DNA of 32,406 nucleotides from Desulfobacteraceae bacterium RAAP-1 (GCA_001443525.1 LKPX01000039.1:1-32406), one strand, 5' to 3'. Shown: positions 14,158 to 24,221, numbered from the stretch's first letter. Notes: generated from the sequence alone by a model not told the origin. A program made the numbers and translations.

Positions 14158-15543
14158 TTAACCAACGGATATTTCAACCCTCTCATCAATCAGAATGGTT
14201 TCTGCCAGTTTTTGAATAGCGGAAATCATTGCCGCGTTCAGAACACTTCCCCTGGCCAGAAGCAGTCTGCCGTCTTGAACGCGAATTTCCTGGGCCAACC
14301 TCATTCCTGGCTTGAGAAACGATAAAGTGATTGAAATAGTTTTTTCAACGGTTTTTGTATTTTTCTCTAAATCTTCTTGCAGTATCTGAGTCAGCTTATT
14401 GACAACATCCGGATCATATTTACGTCTCGATTGCTTGAAAAGAATTTGTTTGATGATTTCCGAAGTAAGTATTTGAGGGTCATCGGTAATGATATTTTTA
14501 GCGGAATGACCGAGATACTTCACGGCCTGTTGCCGGATATCATTGATATTTTTAGGCCATTTCCGCAGATAAGTAGCGTAATCCGCCACCGCATGAATGA
14601 TTCTTGCCCCGATAGGGATTGAGTCCCCTCTTAAACCACCCGGAAATCCGCTGCCGTCATAATTTTCATGGTGTGAAAAAACAATGGCGCCCACCGCATC
14701 AAGTCTTTCAACCGGCTGAAGACAGATCTGCCCGATAACGGGATGCTGCTTAAACAGTTTTAATTCAACTTCAACCATCTCCTCACTGTCTTTTTCGAGC
14801 AACATCTTGGGAAGTCCCAGAAGTCCGATATCGTGAAGCAGCCCCGCAATTTCAATCTCATCCTGTTGCTGTTTGTCCAGGCCCATTCCCAGACCTATTT
14901 GCTTGGCCAGTTGCGCGACAAAGCTCAGATAACTTCCCAGTTTGGGGTTGAGTGTTTCAACCAGTGAAGACAACAGCCGGATGGTGTCAACGAATCCTCT
15001 TTCCAGTGACGCATTGGCCTCTTCCAATGCCTGGCTCTTGACCAGAATTTCCAGGGTGCGTTCCCGGATTTTCTTTTCCAGACCCTGGTTGAGTTCCGTC
15101 AATTCCGCGTTCTGCCGGATGGTCAGGTCATTCAGTCGCCGATTATCAGCCTTTAGTTCATAGGTTTCCAGGGCGCTTCGAACCTGAAGCAGCAGATCGT
15201 CATCATTCCAGGGTTTGGTCAGATACCGGTGAATTTCCCCTTTGTTGACGGCATCCAGAATGTCCTTGACATCCGAATAGCCGGTCAAGAGAAACCGGAT
15301 AGCATCCGGCTCCAGGATTCTTGCTTTTTCTAAAAACTGGGCGCCCGTCATTCCCGGCATTCGCTGATCGGAGATGATCAGGGAGACAGGGCTATCAGAA
15401 CCGGACAGTATGTCTAAGCCTTCAGGCCCGCTTGAGGCTGTCAGGACATGAAATTTTTCTTTTCGAAACAGACGCTCAAGAGACCGCATGATAGACGGTT
15501 CATCATCAACCAGCAAAACGCGATGTTCGAAATGAAAAGTCAT
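14158..15543 (-). CDS. RpfG-like response regulator: receiver + degenerate HD-GYP domain
   Basis: 461 aa. The receiver (about 7-125) has VDDE, D59 in IISDQRMPG, T in LLTGY and K110 in LTKPWN. A coiled coil (about 130-185) joins an HD-GYP-type domain (about 186-370): HD at 237-238 (GLLHDIG), H267-P268, HHENYDGSGFPGG (291-303) and D321. A C-terminal tail (about 400-461) follows. Active HD-GYP enzymes hydrolyse c-di-GMP. Here the first metal-ligand His (of the usual GHSxRVA) is Tyr205, the Lys of HDIGK is Leu241 and GYP is GFP, so activity is doubtful. ATGA overlap with the upstream REC-PAS-HK gene (stop 15540-15542, start 15543), with GGAG 7 nt before the start, indicates translational coupling and a cognate pair. 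Confidence 0.88.
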   Translation of the reverse strand: MTFHFEHRVLLVDDEPSIMRSLERLFRKEKFHVLTASSGPEGLDILSGSDSPVSLIISDQRMPGMTGAQFLEKARILEPDAIRFLLTGYSDVKDILDAVNKGEIHRYLTKPWNDDDLLLQVRSALETYELKADNRRLNDLTIRQNAELTELNQGLEKKIRERTLEILVKSQALEEANASLERGFVDTIRLLSSLVETLNPKLGSYLSFVAQLAKQIGLGMGLDKQQQDEIEIAGLLHDIGLLGLPKMLLEKDSEEMVEVELKLFKQHPVIGQICLQPVERLDAVGAIVFSHHENYDGSGFPGGLRGDSIPIGARIIHAVADYATYLRKWPKNINDIRQQAVKYLGHSAKNIITDDPQILTSEIIKQILFKQSRRKYDPDVVNKLTQILQEDLEKNTKTVEKTISITLSFLKPGMRLAQEIRVQDGRLLLARGSVLNAAMISAIQKLAETILIDERVEISVG

Positions 15544-17297
15544 ATCTTTACTCCATTACTGGATTTTTCGGGTTCAGGGGGCAAAGCAGATGGTCCGTTT
15601 ACAGGAATTCTGATGGAAAACGTTGTGCCTTTTCCCAATTCACTTTGAACATTGATGGAACCTTCGTGCTTTTTTACGATGTTATACGTCACATTCAATC
15701 CAAGCCCCGTTCCCTTGCCAACGGGTTTGGTCGTGAAAAACGGATCGAATATCCGGGTAAGATTTTCTTTCGGAATACCCTGCCCGGTGTCGCTGACGGT
15801 AATATCCACCTGGTCGCCGACCTGCCGCGTGGCGATGTGAATTTCTCCCTGTTTTTCGATAGCCTGCGCCGCATTGACCAGTAAATTCATAAACACCTGG
15901 TTCAGTTGCTGTGGATAGCATCTTACCTGAGGAAGTTCCGCATACTCCTTAATGATCGTTGCTTTGTATTTAAGCTCGTTCCACACAATGTTCAAGGTCG
16001 AATCCATATTCTGGTTGATGTTCACCAGTTTCAGGACATCTTCGCCGGGATGAGAAAAATCCTTGAGATCCAGAACGATTTTTTTGATGCGGTCCATGCC
16101 TTCACGGGATTCGTGGATTAAGCCGGGGATATCTTCCAGAATATACGCAATGTCCAGTTCTGATTCTTTTTCCCGTATCTGGGCCGCCATGGCTTCTGTT
16201 GCAGCCATATCCGGACGGCTGTCTTTCTCTCCTGAAACCGAGCCTATGAACTGCCGGTACTCAGAGATAATCCGGCCGATGTTCTGCTGATAATCCGTCA
16301 AGGTTTTCAGGTTGCTGCTGACAAAGCCCACCGGGTTGTTGATTTCGTGCGCCACACCGGCTGCCAGTTGACCGATGGATGCCATTTTTTCGGTTTGCAG
16401 TATCTGAGACTGCGTTTCCTTCAGGCGCTTCAGAGTCTCCACAAGTTCAGAATTTTTTTCCTGGACCTGGTCGAGAGCTTTTTGAAGTTCCTGATTGAGG
16501 GATTTGATTTGTTCCGATCTTTGAAGATATTCCGTGATATCCTTGGAAACAATGGCCACCTGATACACATTTCCGGAATCATCCCGGATGGGCAGCAGAT
16601 GAAATTCAATATGCCGTTTTTCCCTGTCGGATCCGCCAATGGTTTCATATACAAACCGGATGACCCCGGAATGAAAGATGTCCAGGACATGGTTCTGAAC
16701 ATTGGCGATATTGACCGCAGGCATGTTCCAGTGTCTGGGATCAAAACAAGGAGCTCCGGCAATCTGGTCGAAGCTGACACCTTTTCCCTTTAAAAAAGCG
16801 TTATTCGCCGATACAATGCAGCAATTCGCATCAATGGAGACAATTTCCTCGGGCAGGGAATCCAGAACAACCCGAAGCTTGTTTCGGCTTTCGATAAGGG
16901 TTCGCTGAAGGCTATTATGTTCCTGCTCCAGCAAAAGAATGCGTTCGCCGGCCTTGACTCGCGCCTGAAGTTCTTTCGGATCGAATGGCTTTTTGATGTA
17001 GTCATCTGCGCCGCATTGCAGGATTTCCAGCAGTTCATTTTTCTGCCCTCCGCCGGTAATAACAATGATGTATGTGTAATGGCCTGTGTCGGAAGAGCGG
17101 ATTTTCCGGCACAGCTCCAGCCCGTTCATCCGCGGCATGGCCCAATCCGTGATAACCAGTTGAACGGACCCTTTCTGATAAATATCCCAGGCTTCCTGTC
17201 CGTCCCGGGCGCGCACGACCGTGTAGTTCAAGTTTTCCAGAATATCGCTCAAAAGATCCAGCACGAGATCGTTGTCATCTGCAATCAATACGTTCAT
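15540..17297 (-). CDS. Histidine kinase: receiver-PAS-HisKA-HATPase
   Basis: 585 aa, no membrane segment, so cytosolic. An N-terminal receiver (1-125) has D51 in VITDWAMP and K103 in IKKPFD. A coiled coil and PAS domain (about 140-265) are followed by another long coiled coil, then a dimerisation/phosphoacceptor helix with AAGVAHEINNPVGFVSSN. The ATP-binding domain has NLLVNAAQAI (N box), VSDTGQGIP (G1), FDPFFTTKPVGKGTGLGL and GTTFSIRIPV. As a receiver-first kinase it probably relays phosphate from an upstream kinase or is tuned by it. The start has GATGGAAACGAATT upstream. The 4-nt overlap with the HD-GYP-like gene makes that protein its likely partner. Confidence 0.92.
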   Translation of the reverse strand: MNVLIADDNDLVLDLLSDILENLNYTVVRARDGQEAWDIYQKGSVQLVITDWAMPRMNGLELCRKIRSSDTGHYTYIIVITGGGQKNELLEILQCGADDYIKKPFDPKELQARVKAGERILLLEQEHNSLQRTLIESRNKLRVVLDSLPEEIVSIDANCCIVSANNAFLKGKGVSFDQIAGAPCFDPRHWNMPAVNIANVQNHVLDIFHSGVIRFVYETIGGSDREKRHIEFHLLPIRDDSGNVYQVAIVSKDITEYLQRSEQIKSLNQELQKALDQVQEKNSELVETLKRLKETQSQILQTEKMASIGQLAAGVAHEINNPVGFVSSNLKTLTDYQQNIGRIISEYRQFIGSVSGEKDSRPDMAATEAMAAQIREKESELDIAYILEDIPGLIHESREGMDRIKKIVLDLKDFSHPGEDVLKLVNINQNMDSTLNIVWNELKYKATIIKEYAELPQVRCYPQQLNQVFMNLLVNAAQAIEKQGEIHIATRQVGDQVDITVSDTGQGIPKENLTRIFDPFFTTKPVGKGTGLGLNVTYNIVKKHEGSINVQSELGKGTTFSIRIPVNGPSALPPEPEKSSNGVKI

Positions 17298-17330
17298 AAT
17301 TCGTTTCCATCATGATTCGGTAATAAAGTG

Positions 17331-17361
17331 GCGTTGTTTCCTGTCAGGCGGGCAACAACGC
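17331..17361 (-). terminator. Possible hairpin downstream of the triple-PAS kinase
   Basis: GCGTTGTT (17331-17338) and AACAACGC (17354-17361) form an 8-bp stem with a 15-nt loop in the 89-nt gap between two same-strand kinase genes. On the minus strand it is followed by CACTTTATTAC, a poor U-tract. It may attenuate transcription between the two halves of the signalling cluster. Confidence 0.3.
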
Positions 17362-17386
17362 GCAGAGGGTTCTTTGCCGGCCGGCA

Positions 17387-19765
17387 TTATCCGTCCAGTA
17401 AGTCTCGAATCGTTTTTAACAGCTCATTTTTTACAAAAGGTTTGCGGATGTAAGCGCTGATGCCGATTCCAGATGCTTTTTCCTCGGAGATCATCCTGCT
17501 GTATCCCGAACATAAAATTACAGGGATGTCCGGCCGGATTCTCTTCAGTTCTTCAGCCAGTCTGGCGCCGTTCATGTCCGGCATCGTCATGTCGGTCAGC
17601 ACCAGATCGAAATCCGCAGGCCGGTTTTTAAAAATTGCCAGTGCTTCGAGGCTGCTGCTTTGAATGGTAACCTGGTAGCCGTAATGGGTCAGCAGTTGAT
17701 GACACATTCTGGCGATGGCTGCTTCATCATCAATAACCAGAATTCTTTCGTGGCCGCCCGGTAAGACTTCCGGAATCGCGGGAGCCGCTTCCGCCCGCTT
17801 CTTTAATGCCGGCAGATACACGGTGAATGTCGATCCCATGCCAGGTTCACTGTCAACAACAATTTCCCCGCCATAACTTTTCACAATGCCATGAACCACG
17901 GAAAGTCCCAGACCGGTTCCCTCGCCGATGCCCTTGGTGGTAAAATAGGGATCAAAGATGGATTCGATGTCTTTTTCCGGGATACCGATACCGGTATCGG
18001 TTACGGTGATTTTTAAATAATCGCCGGGTTTCAGGAGCCCGTTTTTTTCGATGGAATCTGTTTCCGTTTGAACATCCGAAAGATGAACCGTCAAAACACC
18101 GCTGTCGTCTGATATGGCCTGAGCCGCATTGGTGCAAAGGTTCATGAATATCTGATGAACCTGGGAGGGGTCTCCCAGGATGACGGCATCGCACTCTAAA
18201 TCCTGGTTGATAGTGATGGATGCGGGAATCGACGCCCTGAGGAGTTTAAGCGCCTCTTTGGCGATATGTTTCACCTTGATGGGTCTGCGTTCATTTTCAG
18301 TCTGCCTGGCGAACGTCAGTATCTGTTTGATCAGTTCTCCGGCCCGGTAGCTGGCGGTTTGAGCTTCATTCAGGTATTCTTTGATCCGTGAATCGGCTTC
18401 GACAAATCCCAGTGCAAGATCGGTGTAGCCAAGTATCGAAGTGAGAATATTGTTGAAGTCATGGGCGATGCCGCCGGCAAGAGTGCCGATGGCCTCCATT
18501 TTCTGGGCCTGCCGCAGCTGCTGGTGAAGCTTGATGTTCTCTGCTTCGGCGCGTTTGCTGTCGCTGATGTCCCGAATGATCATGCTGGTGTATTGATTGC
18601 CTTTACTGTCACTAAAGACAGATGAGGACACAATCGCCGGGAAAATGGTTCCGTCCTTTTTTTTAAAATTCAGCTCAGCCGTGACTCTTCCGGTACGTTC
18701 CCGTTCCGCCAGAGCGGGTGCAAGCCGCAGATCCGTCAAATCGACAACCGCGTTTCTGCTGCTTTCGGTCAATTCCTGCTCCGTCATCTGAAAAAGATCG
18801 CAGGCCGCCTGATTCACGGTCAGTATCCCGCCGTCCGGCTTGGTCAACAAAATGGCATTCAAGCTGCCGGCGACAATGGATCTGAATCTTTCCTCGGAGT
18901 CCTGAAGGGCCGCCTCCGTCTGTTTGCGCTTGGTAATGTCGATCATGACGCCGCGGGTTTTTACAGGGTGGTTGTCCTGCATTTCAACATTGACAATATC
19001 ATAAAGCCAGACCGTGCGTCCGTCATGAGCGACGAATCGATATTCGAAGACATGCTCCACCCCCTGGGAAATGGCTTTTTGACAAAAATCACTGACCCAT
19101 TCCCGGTCTTCCGGATGAACCCGTTCCGTCCACCATACCCGGTCTTTCCACGCTTCAGGCGCATATCCCAGAATACGTTGTGCCTGGGGAGATACGTAAG
19201 TCCATCGGTCAGCCGCAATATCGAATTCCCAGGTAATGGCGTAGGTTGACTCCGCAAGGGCTTTGTATCGCGCCAGACTCTCTTCCAAAGCCTTTTTCGA
19301 CTGCTGCTGCTCGGTGATATCCCGGAAAGCGATGACGGCGCCGGATACGCGGTCATTTTCGATCATTGGACGGCTAATATACTCTACACGGAAACTTGTT
19401 CCGTCCTTGCGCCAGAGGACCTCATCGTCAATTCCGCGGACTGTGCCATCGGTAAGGGATTTGGACATGGGACATGACGATTGGGGGTAGGGGGTACCGT
19501 CCGGCCGGGAGTGATGGATCATCGCGTGCAGATTTTGCCCCAGAAGTTCGCCAGCTTCATATCCTGTCATGGCGGTAGCCACTGGATTGACAAAAATGAC
19601 CTTGCCCTGCGCATCCACGCCGACAACGCCTTCTCCGACGGTATTCAGAATCAGTTGATTTTGCAGGTAGAGCCGTTTGATTTCGTCTTCCAGCATTTCA
19701 TCTGTCTGACGTCTCTCTTCGGAATGCTTCAAAATGTCATTGTCACTTGTCATGTCTTCTCCCAT
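17387..19765 (-). CDS. Hybrid histidine kinase: PAS-PAS-PAS-HisKA-HATPase-receiver
   Basis: About 792 aa, soluble. Three PAS domains in a row: the first (about 25-150) carries [20 protein letters not shown], the second has a PAC-like [19 protein letters not shown] and the third has [20 protein letters not shown]. The transmitter has [17 protein letters not shown], then [40 protein letters not shown] and a [10 protein letters not shown] end. The C-terminal receiver has VIDDEAA, D in [13 protein letters not shown] and K in YIRKPF. The frame stays open back to 19930 through the end of the upstream gene; ATG 19765 (GAGGTGACG upstream) and ATG 19753 (GGGAGAAGAC upstream) are the likely starts. The signal is unknown. 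The C-terminal receiver may be a relay or sink for another phosphotransfer protein. Confidence 0.92.
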   Translation of the reverse strand: MGEDMTSDNDILKHSEERRQTDEMLEDEIKRLYLQNQLILNTVGEGVVGVDAQGKVIFVNPVATAMTGYEAGELLGQNLHAMIHHSRPDGTPYPQSSCPMSKSLTDGTVRGIDDEVLWRKDGTSFRVEYISRPMIENDRVSGAVIAFRDITEQQQSKKALEESLARYKALAESTYAITWEFDIAADRWTYVSPQAQRILGYAPEAWKDRVWWTERVHPEDREWVSDFCQKAISQGVEHVFEYRFVAHDGRTVWLYDIVNVEMQDNHPVKTRGVMIDITKRKQTEAALQDSEERFRSIVAGSLNAILLTKPDGGILTVNQAACDLFQMTEQELTESSRNAVVDLTDLRLAPALAERERTGRVTAELNFKKKDGTIFPAIVSSSVFSDSKGNQYTSMIIRDISDSKRAEAENIKLHQQLRQAQKMEAIGTLAGGIAHDFNNILTSILGYTDLALGFVEADSRIKEYLNEAQTASYRAGELIKQILTFARQTENERRPIKVKHIAKEALKLLRASIPASITINQDLECDAVILGDPSQVHQIFMNLCTNAAQAISDDSGVLTVHLSDVQTETDSIEKNGLLKPGDYLKITVTDTGIGIPEKDIESIFDPYFTTKGIGEGTGLGLSVVHGIVKSYGGEIVVDSEPGMGSTFTVYLPALKKRAEAAPAIPEVLPGGHERILVIDDEAAIARMCHQLLTHYGYQVTIQSSSLEALAIFKNRPADFDLVLTDMTMPDMNGARLAEELKRIRPDIPVILCSGYSRMISEEKASGIGISAYIRKPFVKNELLKTIRDLLDG

Positions 19766-19776
19766 CGTCACCTCAG

Positions 19777-19805
19777 TCGCAGGCAAGGCGCTCAAATATT
19801 TCAAG
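19777..19805 (+). repeat. Fragment of the dispersed repeat (copy I)
   Basis: TCGCAGGCAAGGCGCTCAAA matches the interior of copies B and C (TCGCAGGCAAGRCGCGCAAA) almost exactly, in the 40-nt gap between two kinase genes. The inverted ends are missing, so it is a remnant. Confidence 0.5.
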
Positions 19806-21575
19806 TCAAGGTTCTGCTTGCGGCTGAATGCCGGAATACCTTTGCCCATCGAGTCCACTTTTAACCGGCAGTACGAGCGTGAAGGTGCTGCCCTTGCCCC
19901 ATTCGCTCTCGGCGCAAATCTCGCCGCCAAGTATTTCCGTCAGCCGCCGGCAAATGGCCAACCCCAGCCCCGTACCTTCATAATTACGCGCCAGCCCCGT
20001 GTCAATTTGTCGAAACGGCAGGAATATTTTCTGGAAATCGTCCGGCTTGATGCCGATACCGGTATCGGTAACCGAAATACGGAGCGTATCGGCTGCGATT
20101 ACCGCTGTGAGCGTGATGCGGCCATGCTGGGTAAATTTGATCGCATTGTTCAACAGATTAATCAGGATTTGCTCAACGCGCCGCTCGTCGCTCACCCATG
20201 CGCCGATTTCCGGTGCAAGTTTTACACGCAAAGCCAGTCCCTTTTTCTCTGTCAGCAGCTTCACGCTGCCGGCGGCCTTCTCGATAGACATGCGCAAATC
20301 AAACGGTGCGCATTTGACTTCCAGTTGTCCGGCTTCGATTTTGGAGATGTCCAGCACATCGTTGATGAGCGACAGCAAATGCCGCGCGCTGCGGCTCACC
20401 ATTTCGAGCTGTTTGCTCTGCTCCGGGTTCAGCGGCCCGGCCAGACCCTGGAGAATGATGCCTGTAAAACCGATGATGGAGTTTAGCGGCGTGCGCAATT
20501 CGTGCGACATGGTGGCCAGAAATGCAGACTTCAAGCGGTCGGCCGCTTCAGCACGGTCCTTGGCCACAGCCAGTTCTGCGGTCCGTTTATCAACGCGAAG
20601 CTCCAGTTCCGCCGCATGGCGCTGCAAATCCTCGTGGAGTTGTTGTATCTGTTTCTCCGTCCGTCTGCGTTCCTCCATCATTCCTGCCAGAAAAAGGGCG
20701 CAGGTAATGGTCACTCCGAAAAATGAATTCATAAGTAAGAGTGATTCATTGGCCGTTCCCCCCACAAATGGACTGCTGCCACGACTGGTGCCAATCGTGG
20801 CAAGCAACGCAATGACAGCGGCAGTCGTTGTCACGCCGCGCATGCTGAAACGAAATGCCGCCCAGAGCAATAACGGCAAGAGACCGTATTCGCAGGGTAT
20901 ATTCCGGAAAAAAATAAAGAAACAGGCCAGGATCGTCGTGCCTCCCAGCATGGCCGCTTCCAGAATGCGCCAGGCGTTTCTGGGAAAGGGGTGGCGATGC
21001 TGCCATGCCAGAAAAAGGGGCGCGGCAACCAGAGCTCCGGCCGCATCCCCTACCCACCAGGTGATCCAGGAATAGCCAAACCGTTCCCAGGGGATATTCC
21101 CCACCAGTGACAGACCAAGCACCCCGAACGTGGGGCTGATCAGGCAACAGCCAAGCGCGCCGACCGTGACCAGTATCAACACATTCCGCCCGCTCTGGAG
21201 GGGGGACTCATCCTTACAGAAATGCCGTACAAGGAATGCCCCTGCTGCCGCGCCGGACATGGCGCCAAGACCAATAAAGGCCCCGGCCGCCAGCAAACTT
21301 GGCAGCCCCGCCGTCCGGACAGATGGCATCGAACCGTCCATAAAGGAGATGATATTGGCAGCAAAAGATCCGAGCCAGACACCGATCAAGGCATCGCGCC
21401 TCATCATCATCACGGCGGCAAGGGCTATTCCAGCGGCTGGAAAGATTGGGGTGATGTTGCCGGGAGGAATCGTAAACAGAAAGCTTACCTTGGCCACTAC
21501 CGCATATACGGCGGCAATCGACAGGATGGCAGCCAGCGATGCAACAAAACGAATTTTGATGTCTGAATGATTCAT
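19806..21575 (-). CDS. MASE1-type membrane sensor histidine kinase
   Basis: 589 aa. The N-terminal half is about eight membrane helices with the MASE1 pattern (PPGNITPIFPAAGIALAAVM, then LIGVWLGSFAANI, later YSWITWWVGDAAGALVAAPL). MASE1 is an integral-membrane sensory domain of unknown ligand. A coiled coil (about 300-345) leads to the phosphoacceptor helix SAFLATMSHELRTPLNSIIG and an ATPase domain with [18 protein letters not shown] and EGTGLGLAICRRL. There is no receiver, so it needs a partner; nearby candidates are the single-domain receiver at 23831-24220 and the hybrid kinases. Its transmitter is strikingly like that of the periplasmic-binding-domain kinase at 24222-25886. The SD is weak (AAGGTG at distance, GAAGA adjacent). 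Repeat copy E lies immediately upstream. Confidence 0.92.
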   Translation of the reverse strand: MNHSDIKIRFVASLAAILSIAAVYAVVAKVSFLFTIPPGNITPIFPAAGIALAAVMMMRRDALIGVWLGSFAANIISFMDGSMPSVRTAGLPSLLAAGAFIGLGAMSGAAAGAFLVRHFCKDESPLQSGRNVLILVTVGALGCCLISPTFGVLGLSLVGNIPWERFGYSWITWWVGDAAGALVAAPLFLAWQHRHPFPRNAWRILEAAMLGGTTILACFFIFFRNIPCEYGLLPLLLWAAFRFSMRGVTTTAAVIALLATIGTSRGSSPFVGGTANESLLLMNSFFGVTITCALFLAGMMEERRRTEKQIQQLHEDLQRHAAELELRVDKRTAELAVAKDRAEAADRLKSAFLATMSHELRTPLNSIIGFTGIILQGLAGPLNPEQSKQLEMVSRSARHLLSLINDVLDISKIEAGQLEVKCAPFDLRMSIEKAAGSVKLLTEKKGLALRVKLAPEIGAWVSDERRVEQILINLLNNAIKFTQHGRITLTAVIAADTLRISVTDTGIGIKPDDFQKIFLPFRQIDTGLARNYEGTGLGLAICRRLTEILGGEICAESEWGKGSTFTLVLPVKSGLDGQRYSGIQPQAEP

Positions 21576-21588
21576 TCTTCAACACCTT

Positions 21589-21746
21589 TGACGACTTTGT
21601 AAAAAGTCCGGATGCTGCGTTGCGCCGCATCCTTCGTCGTTGCGGCGCACCCAAAAGCACGCCTCACTCCTTGCGGATTTGCGCGCCTTGCCCGCGAACT
21701 TTTTACAAAGCCATCCCAAAATCGACTTTTTACGAGGGCATCACCT
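21589..21746 (-). repeat. Dispersed intergenic repeat, copy E
   Basis: The core at 21589-21715 has imperfect inverted ends TGACGACTTTGTAAAAAGTC and, read from the other side, GGCTTTGTAAAAAGTTCGCG. The interior on the minus strand (GCGCAAATCCGCAAGGAGTG, then GACGAAGGATG) matches copy C. An outer arm with CGACTTTTTACGAGGGCATC ends at about 21746. It is inserted between two signalling genes and fills most of the 208-nt gap. Confidence 0.8.
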
Positions 21747-21783
21747 TTGCGGCAGAATCTTTCTGAATGATGCGAAGCCGCCG

Positions 21784-23829
21784 TCAGGCATAAAGCACTT
21801 TGTGGCATTTTTCCAGCAGGCCTTGGGCAGTAAACGGTTTCTGGATAAACTGAACCCCCTGGTTCAGCACGCCGTGGCAGGCAATCATATTGTCTGTGTA
21901 GCCGGACATATAAAGCACCCTGACGCTGGGATGGTATTCACGAATCCTGGCAAATACCTCCGGACCTTTCATTTGCGGCATGACCACGTCGGTGAGTACC
22001 AGATGGATAGGGCTTGCAAGCGCCGCAGCCTTGGCGATGGCATCGGTGACGTCATCCGATTCGATCACCGTGTATCCATGTCCCGAGAGTATCAGGCCTG
22101 TAAGCTTTCGAACGGACGGGTCGTCCTCCACGATCAGCACCGTGGATGAAGCGGTCACCAGTGGCGAAGGTTTGGCGGGCAGCTCTGTCACCACATCTTT
22201 TTCAGCGAAGAACGGCAGGTATATCTTGAATACCGTTCCTTTTTCAGGTTCGCTATAGACCCAAATATTTCCCCCATGCTGCTTGATGATGCCGTAAGAG
22301 GTGGCCAGCCCTAAACCGGTGCCTTTCTCTCTGTCCTTGGTGGTAAAAAAAGGTTCGAAAATGCGGTTCAGCGTGTCTTTTGTCATGCCACAGCCGGTGT
22401 CACTGACGCTGATCATGGCATAACTGCCGGGTGAAACGCCGGACCTTTTTTCGGCGTAGGCGTTATCTAACTCAACAATCGCGGTTTCAATCGTCAATAT
22501 GCCGCCATCCGGCATGGCGTCACGGGCGTTGACCGCCAGGTTCATCAGTACCTGCTCCAACTGGGCCGTATCCGCCTTCACTGTCAGCGGCTCGGCGGTC
22601 AGCGCCAGATTCAGTTGAATGTCTTCGCCGATCATCCGCTGCAGCAGCTTTTCAAAGCCGGCCGCCACAGAGTTGATATCCACGATCTGCATTTCAAGCA
22701 CCTGTTTGCGGCTGAACGCCAGCAACTGTCGGGTAAGCTCCCTGGCCCGCATTCCTGCCTGATAAATCAGCTCCAGCGACTCATGGTGGGGATGGTTCCT
22801 GCCCATGGATTCCAGTAAGAGTTCTCCATATCCCAGGATAACGGACAGCAGATTGTTGAAATCATGGGCCACCCCACCGGCAAGTCTGCCGATGGATTCC
22901 AGCTTCTGTGCCTGCTGGAGCTGTTCCGTCAGTCGGATTTTTTCTATTTCTGCGTTTCTGTGTTCGGTGACATCCCGCACAATTCCCCGAAAACCGGATG
23001 CATTGCCTTCGGCATCTCTAACCAGAGATACAGAGGTATCCAGATGACGTTTAACGCCATCTTTGGTGATAATTTCCCAGTCCATCGCCCGGGAAGGCTT
23101 TCCGGTTGTGAATACGCGATGGAATGTTTGAAATACTTTTTCAGCATTTTCCGTGTCCATGTATTCTCTATAGTTCACGCCCATTAATTCGGCGCTGGAA
23201 CACCCCATAATTCTGTATGTGGAATGGTTAAAAAATGTCAAATTTCCAGCCAAATCCACTTCATAGTAGCCATCTTCAATATTGTCCAGTATGGATTTGT
23301 ATTTCTCCTGGCTTTCCCGCAGCGTTTCCTCGACTTCTTTCCGCATCTGGACTTCTTTTTCCAGTTGCAGCATCTTCTTTTCAAGCTTTCTTACCAGCCG
23401 TTCGCTGTAAAGCCTGAAGACCTCCTCTTCCTGCTGCGGCGTTGCGGCGATATCCGCGCGCCTGACGGATGTCATGACATCACGAATTGCGGCCATGAAC
23501 ACATCCGGCTCGCAGGGCTTTTGAATGAATCTGTCCGCACCGATCTTGATGGCGAACGCCTCATCCTGAGGGCCGGTGTAAGTGGCGGTGTAAACGATAA
23601 ACGGGATATGGCGCAGATTTTCGTCTGTCTTGACTTTCCGGCACAACTCAAATCCGTCCATGATCGGCATGAGAATGTCGCTCACAATCAGATCAACTCC
23701 GCCGGACTTCAGCCTTTCAAGGGCTTCCGCTCCGTTTGCAACCGACTGCACATTATGCCCGTTTCCCTTGAGAAGCGATTCCAGCAGATACCGGTTTTCT
23801 TCCTGATCATCCACGATGAGCGTGTTCAT
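21784..23829 (-). CDS. Hybrid histidine kinase: receiver-PAS-HisKA-HATPase-receiver
   Basis: About 681 aa, soluble. The N-terminal receiver (MNTLIVDDQEENRYLLESLL) has D in LIVSDILMP and K in FIQKPCEP. A coiled coil is followed by a PAS domain with a PAC segment (MDWEIITKDGVKRHLDTSVS). The transmitter has GGVAHDFNNLLSVILGYGEL, NLAVNARDAM, VSDTGCGM, FEPFFTTKDREKGTGLGL and TVFKIYLPFF. The C-terminal receiver has IVEDDPS, D in LVLTDVVMPQMKG and K in FIQKPF. The frame extends 46 codons further upstream, but ATG 23829 has GGGAGAATAAG in front and starts the receiver. It begins 1 nt after the stop of the single-domain receiver gene, so the two are translationally coupled. Confidence 0.93.
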   Translation of the reverse strand: MNTLIVDDQEENRYLLESLLKGNGHNVQSVANGAEALERLKSGGVDLIVSDILMPIMDGFELCRKVKTDENLRHIPFIVYTATYTGPQDEAFAIKIGADRFIQKPCEPDVFMAAIRDVMTSVRRADIAATPQQEEEVFRLYSERLVRKLEKKMLQLEKEVQMRKEVEETLRESQEKYKSILDNIEDGYYEVDLAGNLTFFNHSTYRIMGCSSAELMGVNYREYMDTENAEKVFQTFHRVFTTGKPSRAMDWEIITKDGVKRHLDTSVSLVRDAEGNASGFRGIVRDVTEHRNAEIEKIRLTEQLQQAQKLESIGRLAGGVAHDFNNLLSVILGYGELLLESMGRNHPHHESLELIYQAGMRARELTRQLLAFSRKQVLEMQIVDINSVAAGFEKLLQRMIGEDIQLNLALTAEPLTVKADTAQLEQVLMNLAVNARDAMPDGGILTIETAIVELDNAYAEKRSGVSPGSYAMISVSDTGCGMTKDTLNRIFEPFFTTKDREKGTGLGLATSYGIIKQHGGNIWVYSEPEKGTVFKIYLPFFAEKDVVTELPAKPSPLVTASSTVLIVEDDPSVRKLTGLILSGHGYTVIESDDVTDAIAKAAALASPIHLVLTDVVMPQMKGPEVFARIREYHPSVRVLYMSGYTDNMIACHGVLNQGVQFIQKPFTAQGLLEKCHKVLYA

Positions 23830-23830
23830 C

Positions 23831-24220
23831 TTATTCTCCCTTGTTTCTCCAGGCTTTGGGCAGGTACTGGATAATTTCAGACACAAAGGTTGCCGGATCG
23901 ATGGGTTTTTCAATGTAGCCGTTGGCGCCGGCGGCCAGGATTTGTTCCCGATCTCCCACCATGGCATAGGAGGTTACAGCAATGATAGGCACTCCATCCA
24001 GTTCATCATGTTTTTTCAGCTCCGCGGCCACGGCATATCCGTCCATTTCCGGCAACTGGATGTCCAGCAAAATGGCCAGCGGTTTGCAAGTCAATGCCAT
24101 TTCAATACCTTTGCGTCCGTCTTCCGCGCCGATGATATTGAAACCATTTTTTTCCAGAAGAAATCGCATCATGTAAAAATTCTGTTCGTTGTCTTCAATG
24201 ATCAACAGTGTATCGTTCAC
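23831..24220 (-). CDS. Single-domain response regulator (DivK/CheY-like)
   Basis: 129 aa, a receiver only: acidic pair in IIEDNEQN, phospho-acceptor D in ILLDIQLPEMDGYAVAAELK, T in IAVTSYAM and K in YIEKPIDP. EDNxxN and DIQLPxMDG are typical of DivK-like receivers that pass phosphate or regulate kinases by contact. The start is GTG (24218-24220) with an AGGAGG SD 6 nt upstream, inside the end of the preceding kinase gene; the kinase stop is 1 nt away. It is sandwiched between a receiver-less membrane kinase and a receiver-first hybrid kinase, so it is the likely phosphate carrier between them. Confidence 0.93.
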   Translation of the reverse strand: MNDTLLIIEDNEQNFYMMRFLLEKNGFNIIGAEDGRKGIEMALTCKPLAILLDIQLPEMDGYAVAAELKKHDELDGVPIIAVTSYAMVGDREQILAAGANGYIEKPIDPATFVSEIIQYLPKAWRNKGE

Positions 24221-24221
24221 G

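Noticed and set aside
19766-19930. 55-codon N-terminal extension of the triple-PAS kinase
   Set aside because: It overlaps the end of the MASE1 kinase gene and a repeat remnant, has no domain content, and good SDs precede ATG 19765 and 19753.
23830-23967. 46-codon N-terminal extension of the REC-PAS-HK-REC protein
   Set aside because: It is out-of-frame reading of the receiver gene at 23831-24220; the receiver fold starts at 23829 with its own SD.
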